NCBI RefSeq assembly: GCF_001279005.1
Contig: NZ_LGCN01000215.1
Location: forward strand, 2,537 to 63,958
Length of the DNA: 61,422 bases
From: Streptomyces caelestis
GTDB lineage: Bacteria > Actinomycetota > Actinomycetes > Streptomycetales > Streptomycetaceae
Direction: 5' to 3'
The notes under the pieces were generated by a model, which was given only the letters and a program-made list of their open reading frames with translations, had not been told where the DNA came from and searched no databases. Shown piece by piece: positions 36,771 to 46,130 of this stretch. The stretch's first letter is position 1, and every line of letters begins with the position of its first letter. Made by a program: the position numbers and the translations under genes.

Positions 36771-37073
36771 ATGCCCCGCAGCTATCCGCCCGAGTTCCGC
36801 CGCCGGGTCCTCGACCTTGTCGCATCCGGCCGCAAGGTCGCCGAGGTCGCCCAGCTCCTGGGCGTCAGCGACCAGACGATCTGCAACTGGCGCCGCCGGC
36901 ACCTGATCGACACCGGGCAGATCCCCGGCACTACCAGCAGTGATCAGGCTGAGCTGGCCTCGGCCCGCAAGCGCATCGCCGAGCCTGAGACCGAGCTGGC
37001 CATCCACCGCCGGGCCGCGGAACTCCTCGGTGAGGCGACTCGCCCAAAAGGCGGTACGAAGCCATCCGCGTGA
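36771..37073 (+). CDS. IS3 OrfA (element A)
   Basis: A 100-residue protein with the OrfA helix-turn-helix (YPPEFRRRVLDLVASGRKVA, LLGVSDQTICNWRRRH) and a C-terminal leucine-zipper-like helix (LASARKRIAEPETELAIHRR). Its TGA overlaps the GTG of orfB. In IS3 elements OrfA normally fuses to OrfB by -1 frameshifting to make the transposase. Confidence 0.75.
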   Translation: MPRSYPPEFRRRVLDLVASGRKVAEVAQLLGVSDQTICNWRRRHLIDTGQIPGTTSSDQAELASARKRIAEPETELAIHRRAAELLGEATRPKGGTKPSA

Positions 37074-37919
37074 TGGCTGACGAGGGCCTGCCGGTCCAGC
37101 CGGCCAGCCGCGTACTGCACGTCGCGGAGTCCGGCTACTACACCTGGAAGGACCGTCCGCCCTCGGCCCGCACGGTCCGGCACGCCTGGCTGACCGAGGC
37201 CATCATCGGCATCCACACCGCCTCACGCGGCACCTACGGCTCCCGCCGGGTACATGCCGAGCTCGCCCTGGGCCTGGGTATCCACGTGCACCACGGCACC
37301 GTGGAACTGCTGATGCAGCGGGCCGGCCTGCACGGCCTGCCGGGCAACCGAGCCCGTCGGCGGTCCAAGCCGCAGACACCGTCGGCCGCCGACCTGGTGG
37401 AACGCAACTTCACCCGTCACGCCCGGGACCAGCTGTGGGTCACCGACATCACCGAACATCCCACGATGGAGGGCAAGGTGTACTGCGCTGTGGTCCTGGA
37501 CGCCTTCGCCCGCCGGGTGGTGGGCTGGCCCATCGACGCGTCCCCGACCGCCGCATCGACCACCCATGCACTGAGCACGGCCATCGGCAACCGCCATCCC
37601 CAGCCCGGCGGCACCATCATCCACTCCGATCACGGAGTGCAGTTCGGCTCCTGGGCGTTCACCGAACGAGCCCGCGCCTTGCGGTCTCCTGCCGTCCATG
37701 GGCTCGATCGGGAACTGCGTGGACAACGCGATGAGGGAGTCCTTCTGGGCCCGGGTCCAGGTGGAACAGCTCAACCGCCGGCGCCGGCGGACCAGACTGG
37801 AGCTGTCCACGGCACTCTTCGAGTACCTGGAGATCTTCCACAACCGCCGGCGCAGGCACTCGGCCCTGGAAATGCTCACGCCCGTCGAGTACGAACTACG
37901 TGCAGCACCTGCAGCGTAA
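37070..37919 (+). pseudogene. IS3 OrfB transposase (element A), frameshifted
   Basis: The frame from 37070 carries the integrase core: DQLWVTDITEHPTMEGKVYC (first Asp), GGTIIHSDHGVQFGSWAFTE (second Asp). At about 37675-37690 one extra base shifts the frame. The rest (MGSIGNCVDNAMRESFWARV with the catalytic Glu, and EIFHNRRRRHSALEMLTPVE) is in another frame ending at 37919. The DDE triad is intact apart from this shift. Confidence 0.75.
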
Positions 37920-38188
37920 AACCAAGCGACACGACTCCACCAAACTCAGGACACTCCGGAGTCCCTACCGAACCCGGAACGGTTCAATCCGATCCGAGAA
38001 CCGATCAACCCCCGACGACTTCACCTGACTCGGTCTTGGCACAACCCACCCAACGACCAGAAACCACCAAAGTCACCGGTATTGGGCCTAGCCGCAGCAT
38101 CCAACATTTACCCCATGACACAGGCGTCGGCCCCGCTATTTGGAACATGCTTCTCGCGATATGGGCTGCTGGGTACGACCCTGGGATC

Positions 38189-38680
38189 TCAGGAACTTTC
38201 CACGAAGCGCGCGCCCGGCCCGGGCGTGCGGCAGACGTCTTCCGGGGCGAGGTGGCTGTGCCCCGCAGCGCACTCGAGGACGACCTTAACCGGCTCGCCG
38301 CAGGAGCTCGCATCGTCGACGGACCGGTGCCGGACGATGACCGACGGGCCCTGCGAGTCGGCGAGGTACGTGTCGCCCCATTCCAGAAGCGCCACGAGCG
38401 TGGGCCGCAACGCCCGTCCCTGCTCGGTGAGTTCGTAGGCGAAGCGCTGCCGATCCCCAGGCTCCCGATAGGGTACGCGACGCATCACTCCGGCGGTCAC
38501 CAAGGTCTCGAGCCGAGTCGCCAGGAGATTTCTGGCGATCCCGAGGCGGGAGTGGAACTCTCCGAACCGGCGCGCGCCGTCCAGCGCTTCACGGACGATC
38601 AGCAGCGACCAGCGCTCCCCCACCACCGAGAGGGCGCGCGCCACCGAGCAGTTCACCGGGTCGATCCGCCGCGTCTCCAT
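38189..38680 (-). CDS. HxlR-family transcriptional regulator
   Basis: A 163-residue winged-helix protein with the HxlR signature: CSVARALSVVGERWSLLIVR, ARRFGEFHSRLGIARNLLAT, VMRRVPYREPGDRQRFAYEL and LTEQGRALRPTL. The C-terminal 40 residues include two Cys and two His. It is divergent from the tautomerase gene, with 94 bases between the starts. An imperfect palindrome GTATACCC-CTCT-GGGTTTAC starts eight bases upstream of its own ATG. HxlR proteins usually respond to small electrophiles or metabolites and control the neighbouring gene, so it likely regulates both itself and the tautomerase. Confidence 0.85.
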   Translation of the reverse strand: METRRIDPVNCSVARALSVVGERWSLLIVREALDGARRFGEFHSRLGIARNLLATRLETLVTAGVMRRVPYREPGDRQRFAYELTEQGRALRPTLVALLEWGDTYLADSQGPSVIVRHRSVDDASSCGEPVKVVLECAAGHSHLAPEDVCRTPGPGARFVESS

Positions 38681-38687
38681 GGGACGA

Positions 38688-38707
38688 GTATACCCCTCTG
38701 GGTTTAC
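38688..38707. promoter_or_regulatory. Candidate HxlR operator
   Basis: An inverted repeat GTATACCC (38688-38695) and GGGTTTAC (38700-38707), seven of eight bases matched, lies in the divergent intergenic space. A further half-site GTAAAC lies at about 38752-38757, close to the tautomerase start. Size and position fit binding of an HxlR dimer. Confidence 0.5.
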
Positions 38708-38774
38708 AAGCTGTACTTAGCCCTCGTAGGCTCCTTCCTGAGTTGAAAAAGTAAACTCACTAAGGAGATCGGCC

Positions 38775-39272
38775 ATGCCCATGCTCGACGTGTACATTCC
38801 CGACGGCGCGCTCCAGCCGGACGCCGAGGCGGTGCTGCTGAACCGCATCACCGAAATCCTCGTCCGTAACGAAGGATTCGACCCCGCCGACCCGGTGAGC
38901 CGTTCCGTCTCCTGGCTCTGGCTGCACAGACCGGCCAGCATCTACGTCGGCGGAGAACCCGCAGACGCACCTCGCTACAAGGTCGTCCCGTCCGTCCCCG
39001 AAGGCCAGCTCGACGAGCAGAAACGCGCGAGCGTCATCGCCGAGGTCACCGAGGCAATCCTCGACGCGGAGAACGGCGCCTGGCCGCGTGACGCCAGCCG
39101 GATCTGGGTATTCCCCACCGAGATCCCCGAGGGCCACTGGGGCGGCTGGGGCCGGATCAGGCCGCTCGCGACGATCCTCGCCCGACTCACGGGCGGCGAC
39201 ACCAAGCGGGCCCGCACGCTCGCGCGTGAGCGGATCGCTGCCAGCCGAGCCGAACACGCCCGCCTGCCCTGA
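38775..39272 (+). CDS. Tautomerase-superfamily protein
   Basis: A 165-residue protein starting MPMLDVYIPDGALQPDAEAV with AAGGAGATCGGCC before the ATG. Proline directly after the initiator Met is the catalytic residue of the 4-oxalocrotonate tautomerase superfamily, and the strand-helix start fits. A second beta-alpha unit (PRYKVVPSVPEGQLDEQKRA, SVIAEVTEAILDAE) matches the longer fused-type members, and RIWVFPTEIPEGHWGGWGR follows. The divergent HxlR gene suggests induction by an aromatic or electrophilic compound. The substrate is unknown. Confidence 0.8.
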   Translation: MPMLDVYIPDGALQPDAEAVLLNRITEILVRNEGFDPADPVSRSVSWLWLHRPASIYVGGEPADAPRYKVVPSVPEGQLDEQKRASVIAEVTEAILDAENGAWPRDASRIWVFPTEIPEGHWGGWGRIRPLATILARLTGGDTKRARTLARERIAASRAEHARLP

Positions 39273-39334
39273 TGAGCGGCGAATGAAGTGGGGATCGATA
39301 CGGCCGGTGACACCGTCGTTAGGATCACCCAGAT

Positions 39335-39875
39335 TCAGGCGACGTCGGCCTTGGCCACGACCTCGCGGAGGCGTCCGCCGGCGGCGTGCTGGTTCCGCCA
39401 GATGATGTAGCGGCGGGTCAGCTGCCCTGCTCTTTGTGGGTAGCGTGGTCGGTGCCGTCCGGGGTGAAGTAGCGCAGGACGGTGAACTGGGCCTCGATAC
39501 GGTTGAGCCAGGAGCTGTTGGTCGGCGTGTAGGCGAGTTCGACGTTGTTCGCCACGGCCCAGTCGCCGACGCTGCTGTCTTTCTTCGTGGTCAGGTGCGG
39601 GGAGAAGTGGTCGAGCACGAACGCGATGCGGATCTCGGGCGGGCAGAGACCGCGCAGATGGCGGCAGAATCCCAGGAACTTCGTCCGGTGCTTCCTCGGC
39701 TTGATGTGGCCGTAGAGCTTGTCCTTGCCCAGGCCGTAGGCGGCGAACAGGGGTCTGACCCCGTGCAGGCAGGTATAGGTCGCCCGTCGGCGGGGCCTCG
39801 GTTCCCGCCCGGGGTCCTTGTGCCGCCCACCGCGCTCGGCCCACTGCCGCCCAGGGCGGGGCTGGAGGTTAAGAC
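39335..39875 (-). pseudogene. IS630-family transposase, C-terminal remnant
   Basis: The minus strand reads NLQPRPGRQWAERGG, ATYTCLHGVRPLFAAYGLGK, EIRIAFVLDHFSPHLTTKK, and ELAYTPTNSSWLNRIEAQF, the DDE core of IS630 transposases. A frameshift near 39435 moves the last 30 residues (LTRRYIIWRNQHAAGGRLRE) to another frame. The N-terminal half is missing because an IS5 element begins at about 39875. Confidence 0.7.
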
Positions 39876-40725
39876 GTCGTCTCATCTGGGTTCGTAATCT
39901 TGAGGCATGACGATCGTGGAGCGGCTGGTCCCGGACGGGTTGTGGGAGTTGTTCCAGCGGGTGGTGCCACCTGCTCCGACGCGGCCGCAGGGCGGTGGGC
40001 GGCGCCGGTACGGCGACCGCGAGGTGTTGGCGGCGATCATCTTTGTGGCCACCTCCGGCTGCACCTGGCGGCAGTTGCCGCCGGTCTTTGGCCCGTCGGG
40101 GCCGACCGCGCACCGGCGTTTCACCGAGTGGAGTGCCGCCCGGGTCCGGGCCAAGCTGCACCGTCTGGTCCTGGACGAGCTGGGCTCGCGCGGGGAGCTG
40201 GACTGGTCGCGGTGCGCGATCGACTCGGTGAACATGCGGGCCCTGAAAGGGGGGACCTGACAGGTCCGAATCCTGTCGACCGGGGCAAGAAGGGCTCGAG
40301 AATCCACTTGATCACCGAGCGGACCGGTCTGCCCATTTCCGTCGGCATCTCCGGCGCGAACCTCCACGACAGCCAGGCCCTCAAGCCCCTCGTCCGCGGC
40401 ATTCCGCCGATCCGCTCCCGGCGCGGCCCGCGCAGACGCCGGCCCGCCAAGCTCCACGGCGACAAGGGCTACGACTACGACGACCTGCGGCGATGGCTGC
40501 GCAAGCGAGGCATCCGGCACCGCATCGCACGCAAGGGCATCGAGTCCTCCACTCGACTCGGTCGGCACCGCTGGACCATCGAACGGACGATGTCCTGGCT
40601 GGCCGGCTGCCGCCGCCTGCACCGCCGCTACGAACGCAAGGCCGAACACTTCCTCGCTTTCACCGCCATCGCCATCGCCTGCACCCTCATCTGCTACCGC
40701 AGACTCACCAAATGAGACAACTTCT
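39875..40725 (+). mobile_element. IS5-family element inserted in the IS630 remnant
   Basis: The ends read GTCGTCTCATCTGG at about 39876-39889 and, reverse-complemented, GTTGTCTCATTTGG at 40708-40721. The exact outer limits are uncertain by a few bases. The 0.85 kb element carries a two-frame transposase and looks intact. Confidence 0.65.
39907..40715 (+). CDS. IS5/IS427-type transposase made from two frames
   Basis: Frame one (39907-40260) reads LVPDGLWELFQRVVPPAPTR and GCTWRQLPPVFGPSG up to the first Asp (CAIDSVNMRALKGGT). Frame two (to 40715) continues NPVDRGKKGSRIHLITERTG, LHGDKGYDYDDLRRWLRKRG with the second Asp, and HRWTIERTMSWLAGCRRLHR with the catalytic Glu. The switch requires a -1 step at CTGAAAGGGGGGACC (about 40245-40259), an A3G6 run. 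Two-ORF IS5 members of this group commonly use such slippage. The gene is therefore probably functional rather than broken. Confidence 0.7.
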
Positions 40726-40889
40726 TATTCAACGCTTCGGGTATCAGGCGCGTCTCCGGCACACGAGCCGTTCGAGAATTAGCCTGTGCCCCCCATCCCC
40801 ATCGGCTCCACTGGCTCGTTACCTTCGGTGGAGGCAACGAGCGGCGGCCCATGGACCCACCTCGACCTGCAAGAAAGGGTTCTCGAATC

Positions 40890-41444
40890 ATGCGGCGGTA
40901 CGTTCTCACTGGCACGCCGGGCGCGGGCAAGACATCAATCCTGCGGTGCCTGAGCGAACTTGGCTACGGGGTTGTCGAGGAGGCAGCAACGGCAGTCATC
41001 GCACGAACGCAAGCGCTGGGCGAGGACCAGCCATGGACACGGGCGTCCTTCATCGACGAGATCGTCGCTCTGCAACGAGAGCGACAGTTGGCGGCCACCG
41101 GCTCCATCCAGGTGTTCGACCGGTCACCGGTCTGCACCCACGCCCTCACCACCTACCTGGGGTGGCCGGTGTCCCCGGCACTGGCCGCGGAACTCGAACG
41201 GATCACCTCGGAAGGGGTCTATGAGAAGCAAGTGCTCTTCGTCCGCAATCTAGGGTTCTGCGAGCCGACCGCGGCCCGGCGGATCAGTTTCCAGGAATCA
41301 CTGGCTTTCGAAAAGATCCACGAAGAGAGCTACCGCGCGTTCGGTTACGAGCTCATCGAGATCCCTGCCGACGACCTGGCTCACCGCGTCGCCACGGTGA
41401 GCTCAGCCATCGCGCATGCCCTGCCTCAGGCACCCGCAAGGTGA
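40890..41444 (+). CDS. AAA-type P-loop NTPase / kinase-like protein
   Basis: A 184-residue protein from the ATG at 40890, beginning RRYVLTGTPGAGKTSILRCL with a Walker A at residues 7-14. A Walker B-like region IQVFDRSPVCTHAL and a lid-like basic stretch (PTAARRISFQESLAFEKIHE) follow, ending YELIEIPADDLAHRV. This is the pattern of the AAA_28/NadR-kinase-like group of small ATPases, which phosphorylate small molecules. No operon partner survives: an IS5 element lies upstream and an IS3 element starts 11 bases downstream. Confidence 0.7.
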   Translation: MRRYVLTGTPGAGKTSILRCLSELGYGVVEEAATAVIARTQALGEDQPWTRASFIDEIVALQRERQLAATGSIQVFDRSPVCTHALTTYLGWPVSPALAAELERITSEGVYEKQVLFVRNLGFCEPTAARRISFQESLAFEKIHEESYRAFGYELIEIPADDLAHRVATVSSAIAHALPQAPAR

Positions 41445-41484
41445 GCCCGGAACCTGTCAAAGCGATCAAGGCAGGTAGATCGTT

Positions 41485-42543
41485 TTAACGTTGTGCTGGG
41501 ATCAGTGGGCCGTCTGGTGTCGGCTTGTTGATCCAGGCCGCTGCGGGGAGTGTCGGCGGCTCGGGTGGCTTGCGGACGAAGCGTTCGGGGTGCTTCGCGT
41601 AGACCGCCTGGAGGACGTCGGCACGCATCTCGCGGAGCTGCTCGACGAGGCCGAAGTGCACGTCGTAGGGCGTGTGCAGGCCGATCCCGGAGCGCCGGTG
41701 CTCCTCGTTGTACCAGGTGAAGAAGTGGGTGCATTACGCCCGGGCGTCCTCGGGGGATCCGAAACGGCCGGGAAAGTCGTGCCGGTATTTCAGGGTCTTG
41801 TACTGGCTCTCACTGTACGGGTTGTCGTTCGATGTCTCCGGTCGCGAATGCGACTTGGTGACGCCGAGGCCGGCCATCATCTGGGTGACGTTCTGTGCGA
41901 CCATCAGGGACCCGCGGTCCGAGTGGATCGTCAACTGGCCTGATCTGATACCGTACTTGACGATCGTTTGGGACAGGAACCGCTCGGCGAGATCTTTGTT
42001 TTCCCGGTCGGCGATCATCCAGCCGACCGTATAGCGGCTGAAGATGTCGATGACCGGGTAGAAGCAGTAGTAGGGGCCCCTGACCGGTCCCTTCAGCTTC
42101 GTGATGTCCCAGCTCCAGACCCGGTTCGGGCCCTCGGCGATCAGCTCGGGAACGGTCCGGGGCGGGTGGACGGCCTGGCGACGGCGTTCACGGACCTCAC
42201 CGTGCCGTCGCAGAAGCCGGTGCATCGTCGACTCCGAGCACAGGTAGACACCCCGGTCCAGGAGGATGGCGTAGATCTCCGCGGGCACCATGTCGGCGAA
42301 CTCCGGGGAACGGAGCACGTCGAGGACCCGTATCTCCTCCTCCGGGGTGAGCGCGCGGGGGTACCGGCGCCGTTCTTGCTGCGGCCTGGCCGGGGCGGGG
42401 CCGCGGCGGTGGTGGCGGTAGTAGGTGGCCCGGCTCACGCCCAGCGCGGTGCACGCCTGGACGCGTCCGACCAGTCCGGTGAGCTCTTCGAGGACCTGGT
42501 CGCGGGCATCGTCGAACACGGCCGCGGGGGCGGCCCCGATCAT
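41485..42543 (-). pseudogene. IS3 OrfB transposase (element B), nonsense mutation
   Basis: The ATG at 42543 overlaps the orfA stop (ATGA). The integrase core is clear: NRVWSWDITKLKGPVRGPYY, IVKYGIRSGQLTIHSDRGS, SRPETSNDNPYSESQYKTLK. A TAA at 41734-41736 interrupts the C-terminal region (PEDARA-stop-CTHFFTWYNEEHRRSG). The frame then continues to a natural stop at 41485. A single base change in a Tyr codon would explain it. Confidence 0.75.
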
Positions 42544-42925
42544 TTGGTGTTCTCGCCGTTCTGGTTCGGGGCGCTGTCCGTGGCGAACTGGTCGAGCAGC
42601 GCGGAGAGTCTTCCCTGGACCTCGATGACGGTGCGGGCCTTGGCGAGGCCGGCTTCCAGGCGGGCCTTCTCCGCTTTCAGCTTCGCGATCTCCCTGTCCC
42701 GCGGGTCCGCTTTCGTCCGGCCGGCGCGGCAAGCGCCGCTTGGCCGCCCTTGTCCCGCTGCTGCCGCCACGTCGTGATCAACGACGAGTACAGGCCCTCC
42801 CGCCGCAGCAGAGCACCCTTGCCCTTCTTGTCCAACGTCTCGTACTCCGCGAGGATCCTCGCCTTGTACTCCGCGGTACACCGGCGCGGACCGGTCGGAC
42901 GGGCTTCCACCTGCGGATCAGGCAT
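42540..42925 (-). pseudogene. IS3 OrfA (element B), frameshifted
   Basis: The N-terminal part ([40 protein letters not shown]) and the C-terminal part ([35 protein letters not shown]) lie in different frames. They switch at about 42720-42735 in a GC-rich repeat ([10 protein letters not shown] then TKADPRD). The HTH and coiled-coil halves of a normal OrfA are both present. Confidence 0.7.
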
Positions 42926-43145
42926 CCCGTGGTCATTCGTGCCGGCCACCCGGGCACTACTCCTTCTCCGCCCTCGACTCAATGAATCATCCAGTATGCC
43001 TGACTCGACCTACTTTGATAGAGAGGGGCGGGTGATGACGGCTGGTGGTCGAGGGCCGTGACGCGACAGGGCTCCTGGTCGTTTCGGTTGGTGATCTCAC
43101 CCGCCGCCGTCTCGGCACAGGAGGCCTGTTGGCCTCGCTCGAGCC

Positions 43146-43605
43146 ATGCCCGGCGTCCCGCACGAGGTCGTTGAGCACGTTTCCCGGCTCATCCACGCCC
43201 GAGGGCGTGAGCTGAACTCCCGCCGGCGCAGACTGGGCTTTCCGGCAGACCCTGCTGGTCCTGGTGCACCTGCGCAAGAACAAGACACTGGCCCAGGTCG
43301 CCGCCTGGTTCAGTGTCTCCACCGCCACCGCCGGCCGGTACGTGAACGAGACGGTCGTCCTCCTCGCCGAGCGCGCCCCGACCCTGCACGAAGCTTTGCG
43401 CGAGCTTCCGCCGGGGGGATTCGTCATCCTCGACGGCACGCTGATCGCCACCGCCCGCATCGCGGCGGACGAGCCCCACTACTCGATGAAGCACCGCCGT
43501 CACGGGATGAACGTGCAGGTCGTGGCCGCACCGGACGGGACAGCTGTGGTTCTCGCAAGCGCTGCCAGGCCAACAGGGCTATCCAGGAGGGCTCCGACGC
43601 CGTGA
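43146..43605 (+). pseudogene. IS5-family transposase fragment
   Basis: Starting MPGVPHEVVEHVSRLIHARG, then after a frameshift near 43225 RQTLLVLVHLRKNKTLAQVA, AAWFSVSTATAGRYVNE, GFVILDGTLIATARIAADEP and KHRRHGMNVQVVAAPDG. This is the same general layout as the transposase at 10200 (LLDGTLLPIDRIAADRPF) but a different subgroup. The similarity ends at about 43560, so the C-terminal half is deleted. Confidence 0.65.
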
Positions 43606-43689
43606 TCACACCAGCCATACGGCGATCATTTCAGTTGCCGACACCTCGCCCTGCGACTGATCCTGGACACCAGGCAAGCGAAGGGGGAC

Positions 43690-43959
43690 ATGGCGGGGCT
43701 CATGCTTTTCCCCGGAGACGGCGACGCGACCAGCCCCGACGTCTCCTGGTCCTGCACCGGCTTCCACATGTTCAGACAGTGACTGGCCGACTCAGAGGGC
43801 TTCACCCTTGCTGAGATGCGCGGGTTCGGTGGAGACCGCGAGTGGAGCAGTGTCTCCACCACACTGACACCACTGCTCGACCACCCAGACGATGACGGAT
43901 CCCTCACAGCTGCTCAATGCGCAGCCATGTTGCCCAGACTGGAGGCGATCGACGAGTAG
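43690..43959 (+). pseudogene. Small conserved protein with internal TGA
   Basis: The ATG at 43690 follows GAAGGGGG. The frame reads LMLFPGDGDATSPDVSWSCT, GFHMFRQ, then TGA at 43780-43782, then LADSEGFTLAEMRGFGGDRE, WSSVSTTLTPLLDHPDDDG and AAQCAAMLPRLEAIDE to TAG. I know this pattern as a short Streptomyces protein of unknown function. The stop replaces what is probably a Trp codon. About 205 bases after it (43960-44165) hold no clear gene. Confidence 0.55.
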
Positions 43960-44165
43960 CCGCGCTGGATCCGCTCCCAGTCTTCGTCCGACCAGACCCG
44001 CTGGGGCAACTGTGGCATCGTTTGAGGAACAGATATTGGCCGGATACGACCGGAAAATGTGGACCGGGTCGCGCATTCGTCAGCGGGCATGCAGCGATCC
44101 TACGGAAGAAGCCGAGCGTGACCACGTCAGCTCCTCAGCTGATCTCATTGTGAAGCGATCAGTAA

Positions 44166-44548
44166 CGCCTTCTCCGCACGGATCAACCGGTACAGCTCGC
44201 TCACCGGCCGCTCTCCTTCACGAAAAAGGCCGTCGCTTTTTTCAGGATCTCGATCGTCTGCTGCTGTTCGCGGACCTCCTTGCGCAGCCGTTTGAGCTCC
44301 TCACGCTCGGCGCTGGTCAGCTCACCGGACTCGCCCTCGCTCCGGCGGTACCAGCCGCGCAGGGACTCCGAGCTGATACCGGGTTCCCGGGCAACCGCGG
44401 TGACCGTCCTGCCGGAGGAATCCACGGGCGCGTTGCGTCCCGCTTGAACTCCTCGGCGTACCGCTTCATTTACTTGCTTCCCACCTGGTGCTACTCCCTC
44501 TGGAACATCAAGATCCCAGTCTCCGGGTGTCCATGATCAGGGGGAAGC
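44166..44548 (-). mobile_element. Truncated IS3 element C, copy 2
   Basis: The first 380 bases of the same IS3 element as 47977-49261, in opposite orientation. It has the end TGATCATGGACACCCGGAGA and an orfA with a one-base deletion near 44440 and a 15-base deletion (YRRSEGESGE versus YRRAKADRGEGESGE). After the orfB codons MSELYRLIRAEKA, similarity stops abruptly at 44166. Its outer end fuses with the 3' end of the 5-aminolevulinate synthase gene. Confidence 0.75.
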
Positions 44549-45757
44549 CGCAGAGCCCACTTCCTCCCAGACCTGGCTCAGAGCGTCGACGAATTCGCTT
44601 ATGTCGTCGGCGGTGTGCACGGCTCCGGGGGCGACCCGCAGGATCTCCTCACCGACCCGCACGCTCGGCGCGTTGATCGCCTGCACGTAGATTCCGTGCC
44701 GGTCGAGCAGCAGCGCGGACATCCGCTTGCACACGGCCTCGTCCCCCACCATGACGGACACGATGTGCGTCTGGTCCGAAATGAAGGGAATTTCACGCTC
44801 GTTCAGCAGCCGGTGCATCAACTGCGCGTTCGACCAGAGCTGTTCCCGCTCGACCTCGGAGGACCGCAGATGGTGTACGGCTGCCAGGGCGCCGGCGGCC
44901 ACGGCCGGCACCAGCGCGGTGGTGAAGACGAAGGAGCGGGAGAACATGCGCACCGCTTCGATGATTTCGGCGGGCCCGGCGATGTAGCCGCCGGTGGTGC
45001 CGAAGCCCTTGGCCAAGGTGCCCATGATGACGGTGAAGTCGTCGGCGATGCCCTCCCTGGCCGCAATGCCGGCACCCTCCGGGCCGTACATGCCCACCGC
45101 GTGCACCTCGTCGAGGTACGTCATCGCCCCGTAGCGCTTGGCGATGTCGGCGATTTCGGACAGCGGGGCGATGTCGCCGTTCATCGAGTACACGGACTCG
45201 GTGACGATGAGCTTGAGGGCCTCGGGGTCGGTTGCCGCCATCAGTTCTTCCAGGTGAGCGGGGTCGTTGTGGCGGAAGATCCGCTTCTGGGCGCGGCTGT
45301 GGCGCAGGCCGTCGATGATGGACGCGTGGTTAAGGGCGTCGGAAAAGACGACGCACTTCTCCATGCGGCCGGCGATGACGGACAGCGCACCGTCGTTGGC
45401 GGTGTAACCGGAGGTGAACAGCAGGGCCTCGTCCTTGCCGTGGAGCACGGCGAGCTCTCTCTCCAGCAGCACGTGGTAGTGGTTGGTGCCGCCGATGTTG
45501 CGTGAGCCGCCGGCGCCGGCACCGTGCTCGTCGATCGCGTCCTTCATGGCTTTGAGCACTGCGGGATGCTGGCCCATGCCGAGGTAGTCGTTGCTGCACC
45601 AGACGCTGATGCTGTCCCGGCCGGTCACGGGTCCACTGCTGCGGACGCTGGCCGCGGGGAAGCTCCCGGCGAGCCGTCCGATCTCCAGGAACTCCCTCTT
45701 CCCCCCGTCGGAGTTTTCTGTGAGGCGTGCAAAGAGATCCAGATATTGGGTCGTCAC
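44537..45757 (-). CDS. hemA: 5-Aminolevulinate synthase (secondary-metabolism type)
   Basis: A protein of about 406 residues of the PLP-dependent alpha-oxoamine synthase family, condensing glycine and succinyl-CoA to 5-aminolevulinate. It shows [33 protein letters not shown] (glycine/CoA binding), [36 protein letters not shown] and the PLP lysine in [17 protein letters not shown]. Streptomyces make heme precursors from glutamate, so such enzymes usually feed C5N (2-amino-3-hydroxycyclopentenone) units of manumycin-type metabolites. The GTG at 45757 ([15 protein letters not shown]) is preferred; the ATG at 45793 would add 12 residues. The last codons and the TGA come from the abutting IS3 terminus, but length is normal. 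Confidence 0.85.
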   Translation of the reverse strand: MTTQYLDLFARLTENSDGGKREFLEIGRLAGSFPAASVRSSGPVTGRDSISVWCSNDYLGMGQHPAVLKAMKDAIDEHGAGAGGSRNIGGTNHYHVLLERELAVLHGKDEALLFTSGYTANDGALSVIAGRMEKCVVFSDALNHASIIDGLRHSRAQKRIFRHNDPAHLEELMAATDPEALKLIVTESVYSMNGDIAPLSEIADIAKRYGAMTYLDEVHAVGMYGPEGAGIAAREGIADDFTVIMGTLAKGFGTTGGYIAGPAEIIEAVRMFSRSFVFTTALVPAVAAGALAAVHHLRSSEVEREQLWSNAQLMHRLLNEREIPFISDQTHIVSVMVGDEAVCKRMSALLLDRHGIYVQAINAPSVRVGEEILRVAPGAVHTADDISEFVDALSQVWEEVGSAASP

Positions 45758-46130
45758 GTCTACTCGCTTCGTCCAGGCCGTCTGAGGCCACATGCAACTA
45801 TGGGCAACCGCGCATAACTGGCTGAAACCGCACGGCTATGACTGGATTCTGCTTGTCCCCGGCACCGGCGCGAACGTGTCACTGGCGAAATCGCGCGGGA
45901 GCGGTCTCAGCATTCGCAACGCAGGGGAAGGGCATGGAGGTAACGTCTGTATATCATCGACTCCGGCGGGCATTCAACTCGTCGAAGATTAACGGGCGTT
46001 GGGAACCAGCCGACCACAGCCGTGCTCACCGGTCACACGCCCAATGGTCGCCGAGAGCGGATTGCCGCGCTTCCGCGTGATCATGTAAGTCCGCACTGGC
46101 CGATAAACGAACCAGCAGGGTGGGGTAAAG
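45758..46130. promoter_or_regulatory. Divergent intergenic region between synthase and ligase
   Basis: About 370 bases separate the oppositely oriented synthase and ligase genes and presumably hold both promoters. GGTGGGGTAAAG before 46131 is the ribosome site of the ligase. I see no further gene and could not define a palindromic operator with confidence. Confidence 0.35.

Larger units (their letters stand above)
36672..37986 (+). mobile_element. IS3-family element A
   Basis: Bounded by near-perfect inverted repeats TGAACCGTTCCGGGTTCGGT (36672 on) and its complement ending at 37986. It carries orfA and a frameshifted orfB. No target duplication is seen. On the left flank the minus strand reads AFLDGWLKGMRLTVRKEQPR and stops at 36594, which may be the tail of an interrupted gene. 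The right flank (37987-38188) holds no recognised gene. Confidence 0.75.
41455..43020 (-). mobile_element. IS3-family element B
   Basis: The ends read TGTCAAAGCGATCAAGGCAG (41455 on) and, reverse-complemented at 43020, TATCAAAGTAGG, an imperfect inverted repeat. Both orfA and orfB lie on the minus strand and both are damaged. Confidence 0.65.
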
